A stretch of 64,000 nucleotides of DNA, taken from positions 311,713 through 375,712 of the forward strand of contig NZ_PJJJ01000036.1 in the NCBI RefSeq assembly GCF_002929495.1, read 5' to 3'. The position numbers and the translations under genes were made by a program. The DNA comes from Cryobacterium sp. Y82. GTDB lineage: Bacteria > Actinomycetota > Actinomycetes > Actinomycetales > Microbacteriaceae. The notes under the pieces are model-generated. The model was not told the DNA's origin. It did no database searches and was given only the letters and a program-made list of their open reading frames with translations. Positions 1-8,581 of this stretch are shown one piece after another (position 1 is the stretch's first letter; each line of letters starts with the position of its first letter).

Positions 1-2
1 TC

Positions 3-119
3 TTCCTGGGCTGGCTCGGATCGGTCACCAGCACGGTGAAGGAGAACCCGAAGCTCGCCGCCGAGATGGCAGTGCGCTCGCTCACCGGTCACGGCGCCGA
101 AAAGGCCGTCGAGCACTAG
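3..119 (+). CDS. C-terminal end of an unidentified protein (partial)
   Basis: The frame enters from the left edge and closes at TAG 117-119, leaving the last 38 residues. They begin with a hydrophobic stretch (FLGWLGSVTSTV) and continue as a charged, helix-like tail ending AEKAVEH. The codons show the strong third-position GC bias of the window, so this looks like real coding sequence. Too little is present to name a family. The gene converges on the SDR gene that ends at 620, with 500 bp of repeats between them. Confidence 0.55.
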   Translation, partial: FLGWLGSVTSTVKENPKLAAEMAVRSLTGHGAEKAVEH

Positions 120-207
120 CCCGCTACAACGAACGGGCCGGCCAGGATCTTCATCCTGTCCGGCCCGTCTTCTGTGCGTGTCTTCCCGCGCGCCGCCACT
201 TCGGGGT

Positions 208-394
208 GCGCGGGAGTTGCGCCGCTGCGCGGGAGGCGGAACTCCCGCGCACTGGCGCAGCTCCCGCGCGGCGAGGTACGCGGGAGTTCGGGCCAGGCCA
301 CAGCGGCCGCGCACTGGCGCAAAACCCGCGCAGCGAGCCCGGCCAGCACCACCCCCGTACACGAACTCCCGCGCACTGGCGCAGCTCCCGCGCG
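208..394. repeat. Cluster of GC-rich 24-32 nt repeats, direct and inverted
   Basis: Two identical 32-nt copies lie in direct orientation at 239-270 and 363-394 (core actggcgcagctcccgcgcg). An inverted, slightly diverged copy occupies 208-235, and a degraded direct copy lies at 309-332. Each unit can itself fold, because the cgcggga/tcccgcg arms are complementary. The cluster fills part of the gap between two convergent genes. The open frames that cross it in several phases have no coherent protein signal and are explained by the absence of stops in GC-rich repeats. Confidence 0.75.
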
Positions 395-460
395 AGCAAC
401 TGCCCGAAGCGTGGGCAACGAGAAGGCCACTGCCAAGACGAAGCGGCGACGACGGGTTTT

Positions 461-553
461 CCGCGGGGTTGCGAGTTTTGAGGGTTTGCGGGGGCCGCCG
501 CACGCTTTTCGCGGTGGTCCCCGCAAACCCTCAATGTTTGAGCGAGGAGCGGA
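461..553. repeat. Palindromic intergenic repeat, copy A
   Basis: A perfect 14-bp inverted repeat (480-493 with 519-532) encloses a 25-nt loop that carries a smaller ccgc/gcgg stem. The 17-nt core CCGCACGCTTTTCGCGG at 498-514 recurs at 63805-63821, and similarity extends on both sides (cgcggggt before; aatgttt and gaggagcg after), so this is one copy of a dispersed family. It sits between convergent 3' ends, where such elements accumulate and could act as terminators. The rest of 120-619 shows no gene. Confidence 0.7.
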
Positions 554-619
554 TGACGCCGACGCCGCGGGCCGCACCGACAAGCTGCGGCCGCGCCGAG
601 AAGACCGAAGCCCGAAGCC

Positions 620-1402
620 CTACTCCTCGCGCACCTTCAGCTCGCCACGGGCGATGCGGGTCGGAGCAGCCTGGGCGACCGGCTTGATCACGATCAGGTC
701 GAGATTCACGTGCGCCGGCCGCTCAACGCTCGCGACGATGGTCTCGGCGATGTCCTCGGCCGAGAGCGGGTCTGGCACGTTGTCGTAGGCGGCGAAGGCC
801 TTGTCGGCGTCACCGTCGAAGCGAACCAGACCGAATTCATCCGTTTTGACCATGCCCGGCGCGATCTCAATCACCCGAATCGGCTCGCCGGAGAGTTCAA
901 GGCGCAGCACTTCGGTCATGGCGTGCGCGGCGAACTTGGCCGCGTTGTAGCCGCCACCGCCGAGGTAGGCCACGTGTCCAGCAATCGAGGTCACGGTCAC
1001 GATGTCTGCCGATCCGGCCCCGGAGTCGATGCCGGCGCGCAGCAGTGGCAGGATGGCCGTGGTCACCCGCTTGACGGCGAGCACGTTGATCTCAAACATC
1101 CAGGCCCAGTCTTCGATGCTGCCGCTCTCGACCGAGTCAAGACCCTTGGCGCCGCCGGCATTATTGACCAGGGCGTGCACCGGGCCGCTGGCGGCGAGGT
1201 AGTTGCGCAAGGCGTCGACATCCGCCTGTACCGTGAGGTCGGCGGTGAAGACATCCGCTCCCGTTTCGGCTTGCAGGGTTTTGAGGCGGTCGGCACGCCG
1301 CGCGACCCCCACCACATTCCAACCATGCTCACGGAACAGGCGCGCCGTCGCCGCTCCAATTCCTGAACTTGCTCCGGTCACAACCACGCGTCGAGTACTC
1401 AT
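620..1402 (-). CDS. Short-chain dehydrogenase/reductase (SDR family)
   Basis: A classical SDR of 260 residues. The Rossmann glycine motif TGASSGIG is at residues 9-16, NNAGG at about 80-84, and the catalytic Ser139, Tyr152 and Lys156 (Y-x3-K) are in place. It is cytosolic and should reduce or oxidise a small alcohol, ketone or hydroxy acid with NADP(H); it looks most like the YdfG (3-hydroxy acid dehydrogenase) type, but the substrate cannot be read from sequence. The ATG at 1402 was chosen over upstream in-frame starts because the next residues (MSTRRVVVTG) match the usual SDR N-terminus. It is divergent from the acyltransferase gene 29 bp away, so the promoters must be compact or overlapping. 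Confidence 0.85.
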   Translation of the reverse strand: MSTRRVVVTGASSGIGAATARLFREHGWNVVGVARRADRLKTLQAETGADVFTADLTVQADVDALRNYLAASGPVHALVNNAGGAKGLDSVESGSIEDWAWMFEINVLAVKRVTTAILPLLRAGIDSGAGSADIVTVTSIAGHVAYLGGGGYNAAKFAAHAMTEVLRLELSGEPIRVIEIAPGMVKTDEFGLVRFDGDADKAFAAYDNVPDPLSAEDIAETIVASVERPAHVNLDLIVIKPVAQAAPTRIARGELKVREE

Positions 1403-1431
1403 TTCTCCATTGTGGCGGGAGAATGGTACCA

Positions 1432-2529
1432 ATGAGCGCACTGGAGACCGCCACTCAAGCGCAGAAGCGTCGCGTACCCCTCTGGGACAACGCGCGCTGG
1501 GTCGCGGTCACCCTCGTACTGGTCGGCCATGCGATTCTCAAACTCATCGGCGAGGCGGATGTCGCCTATGCGCTTTATCTGTTCATCTACGCCTTCCACG
1601 TGCCGGTTTTCGTGGCTGTGAGCGGCTACTTCGCCAAATCGGGACCGCCAGATGCTCGGCAGATGCACCGGCTGCTCACCGACATCGTCTTTCCGTACCT
1701 CATCTTCGAAACGATTTGGACGGTGGTGCGCTGGATCCTCGGCGGCAAGTTCGTGCTGGACTATTCCACAGCGAGTTGGACGCTGTGGTTTCTGCTCGCT
1801 TTATTGATGTGGCGAATTGCCCTCCCGTACCTCGTTTTCCTGCGCTATCCCCTTATCATCAGCATTCTTATCTCGATAGGGGCCGGTTACCTGCCCAATA
1901 TCGACGGCACGTTCACCCTGTCCCGCACCCTCGGGCTGCTGCCGTTCTTCGTTTTCGGCTGGAAAATGCGCCAGTGGTTGCTGACCGAGACCTGGCTTGA
2001 GCTCCGCGCCGGCCTGGTCTGGCGCTGGCGTGCCGGGGCGATCGGATTGTTCGCCCTGTTGTATCTGTTGATCGCGCTGAACATCGAAACTCTCCGCACC
2101 CTCCAGGTGCGCCGATTCCTGCTCTATGACGAGGCGTATACGACGTTTGACTATTCCGCGTGGTGGGCCGGCAGCCTCCGTTTGGCCGTCATGCTGCTCG
2201 CATTTGCGCTCATCGTGGCGTTCCTTATGCTGATTCCGCGGCGCACGACCTGGTTCACCGAGCTTGGCGCGGCGACCATGTACATCTATCTGCTGCACAC
2301 CTTTGTGCTGTACCCGCTCCGCGAGACTGGTGTGCTGGACGGCCCACAGCCCGCGTGGGTGTTGCCGGGCATGATCGTGCTGAGCGTGGTCACGTCGATC
2401 GTACTGTCACTGTCCGTCGTTCGACGGCTGGTTCAGCCCCTGGTCCAGCCAAAAGCACGGTGGCTGTTCCGGGCAACAGCGACGACTCCGACCGGCACGA
2501 TCGTGTTGCCGCATCGCGATCGCAAGTAG
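1432..2529 (+). CDS. Membrane acyltransferase, acyltransferase-3 family
   Basis: A 365-residue polytopic membrane protein with about ten hydrophobic helices. The opening WDNARWVAVTLVLVGHAI and the following GYFAKSG resemble acyltransferase-3 (COG3594, fucose 4-O-acetylase-like) proteins, which transfer acetyl or other acyl groups to surface sugars; the early histidine in LVGHAI is the expected catalytic position. The ATG at 1432 was preferred because GGGAG lies 10 nt upstream, whereas ATG 1423 is too close to it. No glycan synthesis genes are adjacent, so the acceptor is unknown. Confidence 0.75.
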   Translation: MSALETATQAQKRRVPLWDNARWVAVTLVLVGHAILKLIGEADVAYALYLFIYAFHVPVFVAVSGYFAKSGPPDARQMHRLLTDIVFPYLIFETIWTVVRWILGGKFVLDYSTASWTLWFLLALLMWRIALPYLVFLRYPLIISILISIGAGYLPNIDGTFTLSRTLGLLPFFVFGWKMRQWLLTETWLELRAGLVWRWRAGAIGLFALLYLLIALNIETLRTLQVRRFLLYDEAYTTFDYSAWWAGSLRLAVMLLAFALIVAFLMLIPRRTTWFTELGAATMYIYLLHTFVLYPLRETGVLDGPQPAWVLPGMIVLSVVTSIVLSLSVVRRLVQPLVQPKARWLFRATATTPTGTIVLPHRDRK

Positions 2530-2614
2530 GCGCTCACGCAACATGACGTTCTGTTTCGCCCGCCCTTGCACGGCCATTCGAGCCTCTTTAGGCTCGGGCC
2601 AGAGCGCTGGAGAG

Positions 2615-2636
2615 TCCGCGCTCGATGACGCGGAGG
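2615..2636 (+). promoter_or_regulatory. Hairpin that overlaps the metY ribosome binding site
   Basis: A 6-bp stem (tccgcg 2615-2620 with cgcgga 2629-2634) holds part of the GGAGG Shine-Dalgarno sequence at 2632-2636, just before the metY GTG. A second 6-bp hairpin (2579-2584 with 2591-2596) precedes it. Such an arrangement could limit translation initiation. I see no match to a known SAM riboswitch, so the regulatory role is conjecture. Confidence 0.3.
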
Positions 2637-2641
2637 CTATC

Positions 2642-3973
2642 GTGACCGACAATTCTTCATCGTGGAAGTTTGAGACCAAACAGGTTCACACCGGAGCGCA
2701 CCCGGACCCGACCACCAACGCGCGGGCCACCCCGATCTACCAGACCACGTCATACGTGTTCAACAGCGCCGAGCACGCCCAGAATCTGTTTGCGCTGGCC
2801 GAGTTCGGTAACATCTACACCCGCATCCAGAACCCCACGCAGGCCGTCGTTGAAGAGCGCGTCGCCGCGCTCGAGGGCGGAACCGCGGCGCTGCTGCTGT
2901 CCAGCGGCCAGTCGGCATCCACTTTTGCGGTGTTGAACATTGCGCAGGCCGGCGACCACATCGTGTCGTCGAGCTCGATCTACGGCGGCACGTACAACCT
3001 GTTTAAGTACACCCTGGCCAAACTCGGCATCGAAACCACTTTTGTCGAAGACCAGGATGACGCGGACGAGTGGAAGCGCGCGGTGCGCCCGAACACCAAG
3101 CTGTTTTTCGCCGAGACCATCGGCAACCCACGCATCAACGTGCTCGACATCACTCTGGTAGCGGATGTCGCCCACGCCGCTGGCATTCCGCTGATCGTCG
3201 ACAACACCATCGCCACCCCGTACCTGATTCGTCCGTTTGAGCACGGCGCCGACATTATCGTGCACTCGGCCACGAAGTTTCTTGGCGGCCACGGCACCAT
3301 CATCGGCGGAGTACTCGTCGACGGCGGCACGTTCGAGTGGTCGAAGAACGTGGAGAAGTTCCCCGGCCTGACCGAACCGGACCCCTCGTACCACGGGGCC
3401 AGCTACACCACAGCGGTCGGCGACGGCATCGCCTACATCATCAAGGCCCGGGTGCAGCTGCTCCGCGACCTCGGAAGCGCCATCGCCCCGGCGAGCGCCT
3501 GGCAGCTCATCCAGGGCATCGAGACGCTCAGCCTGCGCATCGAGCGACACGTGCAGAATGCCCAGGACATCGCCGAGTGGCTCGACAACCACGACGACAT
3601 TGCCTCGGTGAACTATGCCGGGCTTCCGTCGAGCCCCTGGTATTCCAACGCCAACAAGTACGCCCCACTCGGCGTCGGAGCAGTGCTCTCGTTCGAACTC
3701 AAAGGCGGTGTCGCGGCCGGCCGCGCTCTCGTCGACAACCTGAGCCTGTTCAGCCATCTCGCCAACATCGGTGATGTGCGTTCCCTGGTCATTCACCCGG
3801 CCTCCACCACGCACTCCCAGCTGACCCCTGAGCAGCAGCTGACCGCCGGAGTCACGCCCGGCCTGGTGCGTCTGTCCGTCGGCATCGAGAACGTCGTCGA
3901 CCTCAAGGCCGACCTTGAGTCCGGCTTCGAGGCAGCTCGCGCCATCGTCAAGCACCACCGCGCCGACGCCTGA
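2642..3973 (+). CDS. metY: O-acetylhomoserine sulfhydrylase (aminocarboxypropyltransferase)
   Basis: A PLP enzyme of the Cys/Met metabolism family, 443 residues, close to the family norm. It would condense O-acetylhomoserine with sulfide to give homocysteine. The PLP lysine is Lys212 in HSATKFLGGHG; the cofactor-binding SSGQSAS segment (about 88-94) and VDNTIATPYL (about 187-196) are present. Translation probably starts at GTG 2642, preceded by GGAGG at good spacing; an upstream ATG would add 33 residues with no family resemblance. metX follows 73 bp downstream in the same direction, so donor and acceptor steps are neighbours, as in mycobacteria. Confidence 0.93.
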   Translation: MTDNSSSWKFETKQVHTGAHPDPTTNARATPIYQTTSYVFNSAEHAQNLFALAEFGNIYTRIQNPTQAVVEERVAALEGGTAALLLSSGQSASTFAVLNIAQAGDHIVSSSSIYGGTYNLFKYTLAKLGIETTFVEDQDDADEWKRAVRPNTKLFFAETIGNPRINVLDITLVADVAHAAGIPLIVDNTIATPYLIRPFEHGADIIVHSATKFLGGHGTIIGGVLVDGGTFEWSKNVEKFPGLTEPDPSYHGASYTTAVGDGIAYIIKARVQLLRDLGSAIAPASAWQLIQGIETLSLRIERHVQNAQDIAEWLDNHDDIASVNYAGLPSSPWYSNANKYAPLGVGAVLSFELKGGVAAGRALVDNLSLFSHLANIGDVRSLVIHPASTTHSQLTPEQQLTAGVTPGLVRLSVGIENVVDLKADLESGFEAARAIVKHHRADA

Positions 3974-3985
3974 CGGGCTCTCTTC

Positions 3986-4017
3986 GCCCGGGCGTACGAC
4001 GTAACATACGCCCGGGC
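3986..4017 (+). terminator. Hairpin between metY and metX
   Basis: A perfect 11-bp stem (gcccgggcgta 3986-3996 with tacgcccgggc 4007-4017) has a 10-nt loop and a weakly T-rich tail (tgttcatt). It could terminate part of the metY transcripts or protect their 3' ends. A -10-like CAGAAT at 4033-4038 lies 8 nt before the metX ATG, so metX may also have its own start. Confidence 0.5.
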
Positions 4018-4046
4018 TGTTCATTCGACCGACAGAATGGACGAGT

Positions 4047-5249
4047 ATGGAATGGCAATCGTCAGCAGACACGGTCCCGTCGAGCTTCATCACTGAAGCC
4101 CAGGCGCGCTCGGTGCTTGGCAAGCCTCCGGCTACCGGTGCCTGGCGTGACGGTGACCCGGTCGGCCACCGCCAATTCCTAAACCTCGGCCCCCTCAGCT
4201 TCGAGGCCGGGGGCAGCCTGCCAGCGGTCCGCCTCGCCTATGAAACCTGGGGCACGTTGAGCCAGACCGGCGACAACGCTGTGCTCGTGCTGCACGCCCT
4301 CACCGGCGACAGCCACCTGGCCGGCACCCCCGGTCCAGGCCAGGAAACGGGTGGCTGGTGGGATGGCATCGTCGGACCTGGCCTGGCCATCGACACCGAT
4401 CGGTGGTTCGTGGTGGCGCCGAATATGCTCGGCGGCTGCCAGGGCAGCACCGGCCCGGCCTCGCTTGCACCCGACGGGCTGGAGTGGGGCATCCGCTTTC
4501 CCTATCTGACTATTCGCGACCAGGTGAGCGCACAGCGAGTGTTCAGCGACCGGATCGGTATCGATCGCTGGGCGGCCGTCATCGGCGGTTCGATGGGCGG
4601 CATGCACGCGCTCGAATGGGCGATCGAGACCCCCGACCGGGTTGAACGCCTCATCATTTTGGCCGCGCCCCCAATAACGACCGCAGACCAGATCGCGCTC
4701 AATTCGGTGCAGATCGAGGCTATTCGCACCGACCCGGCGTTTCGTGCCGGCGACTATTACGACGAAGCTGATGGCGATGGCCCGACGCGCGGGCTGGCCC
4801 TCGCCCGCAGAATGGCCCTGCTCAACTATCGAAGCCCGGCCGAGCTGAACGCTCGTTTCGCGCGGGGCTGGCAGAGCGGCATCAGTCCGCTCGGCGCCAA
4901 CGGCCGCTTCGCCGTGGAGTCGTACCTCGACTTTCACGGTAATAAATTCACTCGGCGTTTTGACGCCAACAGCTACATCGTGTTGGTCGAAGCAATGAAC
5001 TCCCACGATGTCGGACGCGGACGCGGCGGCGTCGCGGCCGCCCTCGGCCGGGTCAGCGCCCGCTCGGTCGTTGTCGGAATCGACAGCGACCGGCTCTTTC
5101 CGGTCGATGGCCAGCGCACGATCGCTGCGCACCTGACCAACAATATCGATGGACCCACCGCGGTGGTTCTAAAATCCGGCTATGGTCACGATGGCTTTCT
5201 CATTGAGAATGAGGCAATTGGAGCCCAGATTCAGCGGGTGTTGCACTAA
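4047..5249 (+). CDS. metX: Homoserine O-acetyltransferase
   Basis: An alpha/beta-hydrolase-fold acyltransferase of 400 residues that acetylates homoserine with acetyl-CoA, the step that commits it to methionine. The nucleophile elbow is GGSMGG with Ser182; the catalytic His lies in GYGHDGFLIE near the C-terminus and an Asp precedes it in VVGIDSDRLFP. The LNMLGG-like segment (PNMLGGCQGSTGP, about 125-137) is characteristic of MetX. No clear ribosome binding site precedes ATG 4047; a -10-like hexamer 8 nt upstream suggests leaderless or weak initiation. It supplies the substrate of the neighbouring MetY. Confidence 0.93.
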   Translation: MEWQSSADTVPSSFITEAQARSVLGKPPATGAWRDGDPVGHRQFLNLGPLSFEAGGSLPAVRLAYETWGTLSQTGDNAVLVLHALTGDSHLAGTPGPGQETGGWWDGIVGPGLAIDTDRWFVVAPNMLGGCQGSTGPASLAPDGLEWGIRFPYLTIRDQVSAQRVFSDRIGIDRWAAVIGGSMGGMHALEWAIETPDRVERLIILAAPPITTADQIALNSVQIEAIRTDPAFRAGDYYDEADGDGPTRGLALARRMALLNYRSPAELNARFARGWQSGISPLGANGRFAVESYLDFHGNKFTRRFDANSYIVLVEAMNSHDVGRGRGGVAAALGRVSARSVVVGIDSDRLFPVDGQRTIAAHLTNNIDGPTAVVLKSGYGHDGFLIENEAIGAQIQRVLH

Positions 5250-5320
5250 GTCGGAACCACGCGTGCGTCGCCCGGTATGGTGCTGATAGAACACGTTCAT
5301 CTCCAACCGGACAGGCACCC

Positions 5321-6490
5321 ATGCAACGCATCGTCAAGGAGCGCGACCGTCTCCTGCGCAGAGCGGTGCAGGCAGGCGGGCTCGTTGGTTCGGCAACAAC
5401 GCTGGCGTGCGTGCTGGTTCCTGGCGGCCTGGAGGCCGACGCACGCCTCGGATGTGTCGTGCTCGTGCTGCTGATGGCCGCTGGCCAATACCTGCTCGGA
5501 AGCACCGGGGCGCTGCGCTGGGCTGTTCTGACCGTTCTCAGCGGGGAAGCGATCATTCTCATTGTGGGTTTCACGAGCCATCCCGGTGTTCCGCTGAATT
5601 TGATCGAGGAAAGCGTCATCGGCATGGTCTCCACCGCGCCGATGTGCGCTGTCGCTTCGGTGCTGCTCACCAGCCCGCGCCGGTTGTTGTTGCTCGTGGC
5701 ATGTTTCGTGCTGACCGTCACCAGCGTGGCCGCGGTGACGGTCGATGCGCCCGACCGCACGGTGCTTCTGGCGCTGACGGTGAGCATGTGGCTGGCGTTC
5801 ACCCTCGCCTCCTGGTGGATCGCACAGAGCGTGCCCCGGGTTATGCATCGCATCGCCGCGATCGGCCGCGCCCACCGGGCCGAGCGGCATGCGAGCGAGC
5901 TGGAGGCCCAGCGCCGCCAGGATGCCCGCCTGTTGCACGACACGGTGCTCGCTACGCTGACCCTGCTCGCCCACTCCGGTGTCGGGGTGAGCCCGATTGC
6001 ACTGCAAAAACAGGCAGGAGATGACGCGCGGCTGCTGCGCCAGCTGCGCCTCGGCGGGCTGCCGACGCCGCGTCGTTCCGGGGTCTATAGCCTGGAATCG
6101 GCGTCGGTGCTCACTCTCGGCGATACCCTGGACGCGGTGCGCCAGCGCTTTGAGCGCCTGGGGCTCACCGTCAACTGGCACGGCAGCGGCCAGGTGCAGC
6201 TGCACAGTACTGTTCTGGATTCCTTTCTCCTGGCCCTCTCGGAATGCCTCGAAAACGTGCGCCGTCACTCCGGTGTCGACCACGCAGACGTGACGATAAC
6301 GGATGACGACAGCACCGTTCGCGCGATGGTCACCGATACCGGGGTCGGCTTCGACCTCGGCCAGGTGGGTTCTGAGCGGCTCGGCGTTGCTGAATCGGTC
6401 ATTGCCCGGCTTCGGGATATCGGAGGCAATGCTCGCCTATTCTCGTCGCCAGGGGCCGGAACCACTGTGGTGCTGGAGGTTCCGAAATGA
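5321..6490 (+). CDS. Membrane sensor histidine kinase
   Basis: A 389-residue kinase with about five N-terminal membrane helices (residues 20-175), a phosphoacceptor helix with His206 (RLLHDTVLATL), and a GHKL ATPase domain. The N box is LSECLENVRRH and the G box is DTGVGFDL, followed by a C-terminal GAGTTVVLEVP strand. This layout resembles the NarL-partner (HisKA_3/HPK7) kinases. It starts at ATG 5321 after GGACAGG. The next gene overlaps it by 4 nt, and a LuxR-type regulator ends the operon and is its likely partner. The signal is unknown; the sensing part is mostly within the membrane. Confidence 0.85.
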   Translation: MQRIVKERDRLLRRAVQAGGLVGSATTLACVLVPGGLEADARLGCVVLVLLMAAGQYLLGSTGALRWAVLTVLSGEAIILIVGFTSHPGVPLNLIEESVIGMVSTAPMCAVASVLLTSPRRLLLLVACFVLTVTSVAAVTVDAPDRTVLLALTVSMWLAFTLASWWIAQSVPRVMHRIAAIGRAHRAERHASELEAQRRQDARLLHDTVLATLTLLAHSGVGVSPIALQKQAGDDARLLRQLRLGGLPTPRRSGVYSLESASVLTLGDTLDAVRQRFERLGLTVNWHGSGQVQLHSTVLDSFLLALSECLENVRRHSGVDHADVTITDDDSTVRAMVTDTGVGFDLGQVGSERLGVAESVIARLRDIGGNARLFSSPGAGTTVVLEVPK

Positions 6491-7824
6491 GCCAGTTCAA
6501 CGACACCGCGCCCATTGCAACCCACCCGCGGGCACGCGGTGTCGGTTTGCGTTTGCTCGGCGGGTCCTCCGAACGCAGCTGGCCACCGGCATCCGCTGAC
6601 CGGCGCACCCGAGCTGACCTGCTGCCCCTGCGTTTTCCACGCACCATTCTGCGCGGTGACGGCCGCATCACCGTCTTTCGGTCGGACCAAAACGGTTTAG
6701 GCGCCCGTCACCTCGGTATCGGCATGACCGTGAGCGGGGCGTTTATCGCCGCGTTCCTGCTCGTGCGGTTGATCATTGGGTGGGACCCCGCGCGGGTGCC
6801 GGTGCTCAGTATTCTGGCCTGGGTCATTCTGCTGGCCACCGCGGTAATCGTGAATATCGCGGTGCACAAGCTGGGGCCCCGGTTGCCGCTCTGGCTGTTC
6901 CTGGCAGCCCTTGGAACCTGCGCGATCGTGGTGGCACTCGATCTGGCCGGATCCTGGGGCGCGGCCGGCACGGGAGACTTTCCCACAGCGGCGCCCGCCG
7001 TCGGCGCTTTCCTCCTGTCGATCGTGACGCTGCGCGAAACCGGCGAAATCACCATGGCTGTGGTGGCCCTCGGTCTGTTCATGAGCGCAGCGACACTGTT
7101 CAAGTCGCGCCCGGACCTGCTCACCCTCGGCCCCGACATTCTCTCCATCGCCCTCGCGGTCGCGCCCCCGCTGGTCGGTGCGAGTATTGTGCAGGCCTTT
7201 CGGCGCATGGTGCAGCGCGAACTCGACCTCGTGCTGGTGCAGAGTACGGTCTCCCAGCCGCGATTCGCGGTCGGGATGCTCGCCTCTGAGCAGTTGGCCC
7301 GGCTGGATCTCGACGCCGAGACCCTGCTCGACGACGTAGCCCAGGGCCGCACCGCGCTGCCACTCGCGCCGTCGGCGGCGGCGACGGCCGCTTCCCTGGC
7401 CACGCAGCTTCGACTGCACCTGATCGAGGGGCGCACCGAAACGTGGCTGCACCATGCCATCACCGAGAGTGAATTTCTCGGCCCGGTTGTCGCACTCAGC
7501 GATCCCGCCGGCCTGGCCGGACTGCTCTCTCCGCCGCAACGCGATGGGCTGCTGCTGACGATTTGGCTCCTCATCGGGGACACGGCGCGGTCAGGGGCAT
7601 CCATTTCGCTCCGCCTTGGGCCAATTACCCCCACACATGGGGTGGGCCCGCACCACAAGGTGCGTTTTCCGATCGAATTGACCACAACGGGGGTGTCCAG
7701 GCGGCGTGTCGATCCAGAAACTTGGCAGGCAATCAGGGCCGTTGGACCCCATGTGGATTCAAATCGCGCCGGTAGTCTGAAGGTAGACATCGAGTGCAGC
7801 GTAGACAATCCGGCAGATGCCTAA
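6487..7824 (+). CDS. Kinase-like membrane protein lacking catalytic motifs, in a two-component operon
   Basis: A 445-residue protein with about 85 soluble residues, then about six membrane helices (roughly 75-240), then a cytosolic part. The segment SEQLARLDLDAETLLDDVAQG follows the membrane part just where the kinase upstream has its histidine helix, but there is no histidine in it, and I find no N box (E-x3-N) or DxGxG box in the rest. I infer a degenerate sensor kinase that may act as a partner or regulator of the active kinase. Its start overlaps the kinase stop by 4 nt (ATGA), indicating translational coupling, and the response regulator follows 45 bp on. Homology to kinases is suggestive only. 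Confidence 0.6.
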   Translation: MSQFNDTAPIATHPRARGVGLRLLGGSSERSWPPASADRRTRADLLPLRFPRTILRGDGRITVFRSDQNGLGARHLGIGMTVSGAFIAAFLLVRLIIGWDPARVPVLSILAWVILLATAVIVNIAVHKLGPRLPLWLFLAALGTCAIVVALDLAGSWGAAGTGDFPTAAPAVGAFLLSIVTLRETGEITMAVVALGLFMSAATLFKSRPDLLTLGPDILSIALAVAPPLVGASIVQAFRRMVQRELDLVLVQSTVSQPRFAVGMLASEQLARLDLDAETLLDDVAQGRTALPLAPSAAATAASLATQLRLHLIEGRTETWLHHAITESEFLGPVVALSDPAGLAGLLSPPQRDGLLLTIWLLIGDTARSGASISLRLGPITPTHGVGPHHKVRFPIELTTTGVSRRRVDPETWQAIRAVGPHVDSNRAGSLKVDIECSVDNPADA

Positions 7825-7869
7825 TGTGGGGCAGTTTGCCGCTATGGTGCAGATAGTAGGAGGCAAAAA

Positions 7870-8526
7870 ATGACGACGACAGACCGTCCCATCCGATTGG
7901 CCTTGGTCGATGACCACAGGATGCTCTTAGGCGCACTCACCGAGTGGATCCGAAGCGCAGCTGACGACATCGAGATGGTAGCGGCGGTGACCACCTGGCC
8001 CGAGTTGCTGACTCACCTCGAGTTTCCGGTGGATGTCGTACTGCTCGACCTCGACCTCAAGGACAACATTCCGGTGTCCCTGAAGATTTCCACGCTCAAG
8101 ACGACCGGGGTGAAGACGGTGCTCATGAGCACCTATTCCGAGCCGGCCCTCGTGCGCGAAGCGCTCGCCGCCGGCGCACTGGGCTACCTGGTCAAGAGCG
8201 AAGAAGCGAGCATGATCGTCGACGCCATTCGCGCAGCCTACAACGGCAAGTCGTATATCTCGGCCGAGCTCGACTATGCACTCAACTCCACCGAGAACGT
8301 CGAAGGTCCCCGCCTCAGCGCGCAGGAACGCCGCGTCATGGCGCTCTACGGCGCCGGCGAGCCGGTGAAGGCTGTCGCTTACCAGCTCGGCATCTCTGAG
8401 GAGACCGCCAAGAGCTACCTCAAGCGCATTCGCGAGAAGTATCGCCTGGCCGGTTACGACGTGGGCACCAAGGTCGCGCTGCGCAAGCGCGCCATCCACG
8501 ACGGCATCCTGCTGCAGACGGACTAA
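7870..8526 (+). CDS. Response regulator, NarL/LuxR-like
   Basis: A 218-residue regulator with an N-terminal receiver domain and a C-terminal helix-turn-helix. Asp14/Asp15 (LVDDH) form the acidic pocket, Asp60 (VVLLDLDL) is the phosphorylation site, and Lys in GYLVKSEEA is the conserved receiver lysine. The C-terminal part (LSAQERRVMALYGAG ... LGISEETAKSYLKRIREKY) is a LuxR-type domain with a slightly atypical recognition helix. A strong AGGAGG stands 7 nt before ATG. It is the output of the kinase operon starting at 5321; its targets are not visible, though autoregulation is common for such systems. Confidence 0.9.
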   Translation: MTTTDRPIRLALVDDHRMLLGALTEWIRSAADDIEMVAAVTTWPELLTHLEFPVDVVLLDLDLKDNIPVSLKISTLKTTGVKTVLMSTYSEPALVREALAAGALGYLVKSEEASMIVDAIRAAYNGKSYISAELDYALNSTENVEGPRLSAQERRVMALYGAGEPVKAVAYQLGISEETAKSYLKRIREKYRLAGYDVGTKVALRKRAIHDGILLQTD

Positions 8527-8548
8527 ACGCGCAGCATCCCTTTCACCA

Positions 8549-8581
8549 CTGACCGGCCAACAATTCGATGCTGGCGGTCAG
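8549..8581. terminator. Hairpin between convergent genes
   Basis: An imperfect inverted repeat (ctgaccggcca from 8549 pairing with tggcggtcag ending 8581, one bulge) lies between the response regulator and the convergent MFS gene and overlaps the end of the latter. It probably serves both directions. Confidence 0.45.

Noticed and set aside
208..394. CRISPR array
   Set aside because: Spacing of copies is irregular, orientation is mixed, units are degenerate, and no cas gene is nearby.
120..583. Overlapping open frames in several phases in the left gap
   Set aside because: They follow from GC-rich repeats with few stops; no domain, ribosome site or coherent coding signal, and the repeats explain the sequence.
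2577..2641. SAM riboswitch upstream of metY
   Set aside because: Only two short hairpins are present; I cannot match the conserved core of the SAM-I, SAM-II or SAM-IV classes.
2750..4123. 457-codon minus-strand frame opposite metY
   Set aside because: Antisense shadow of a well-supported enzyme; its protein is rich in Val/Gly/Asp/Arg with no family resemblance.
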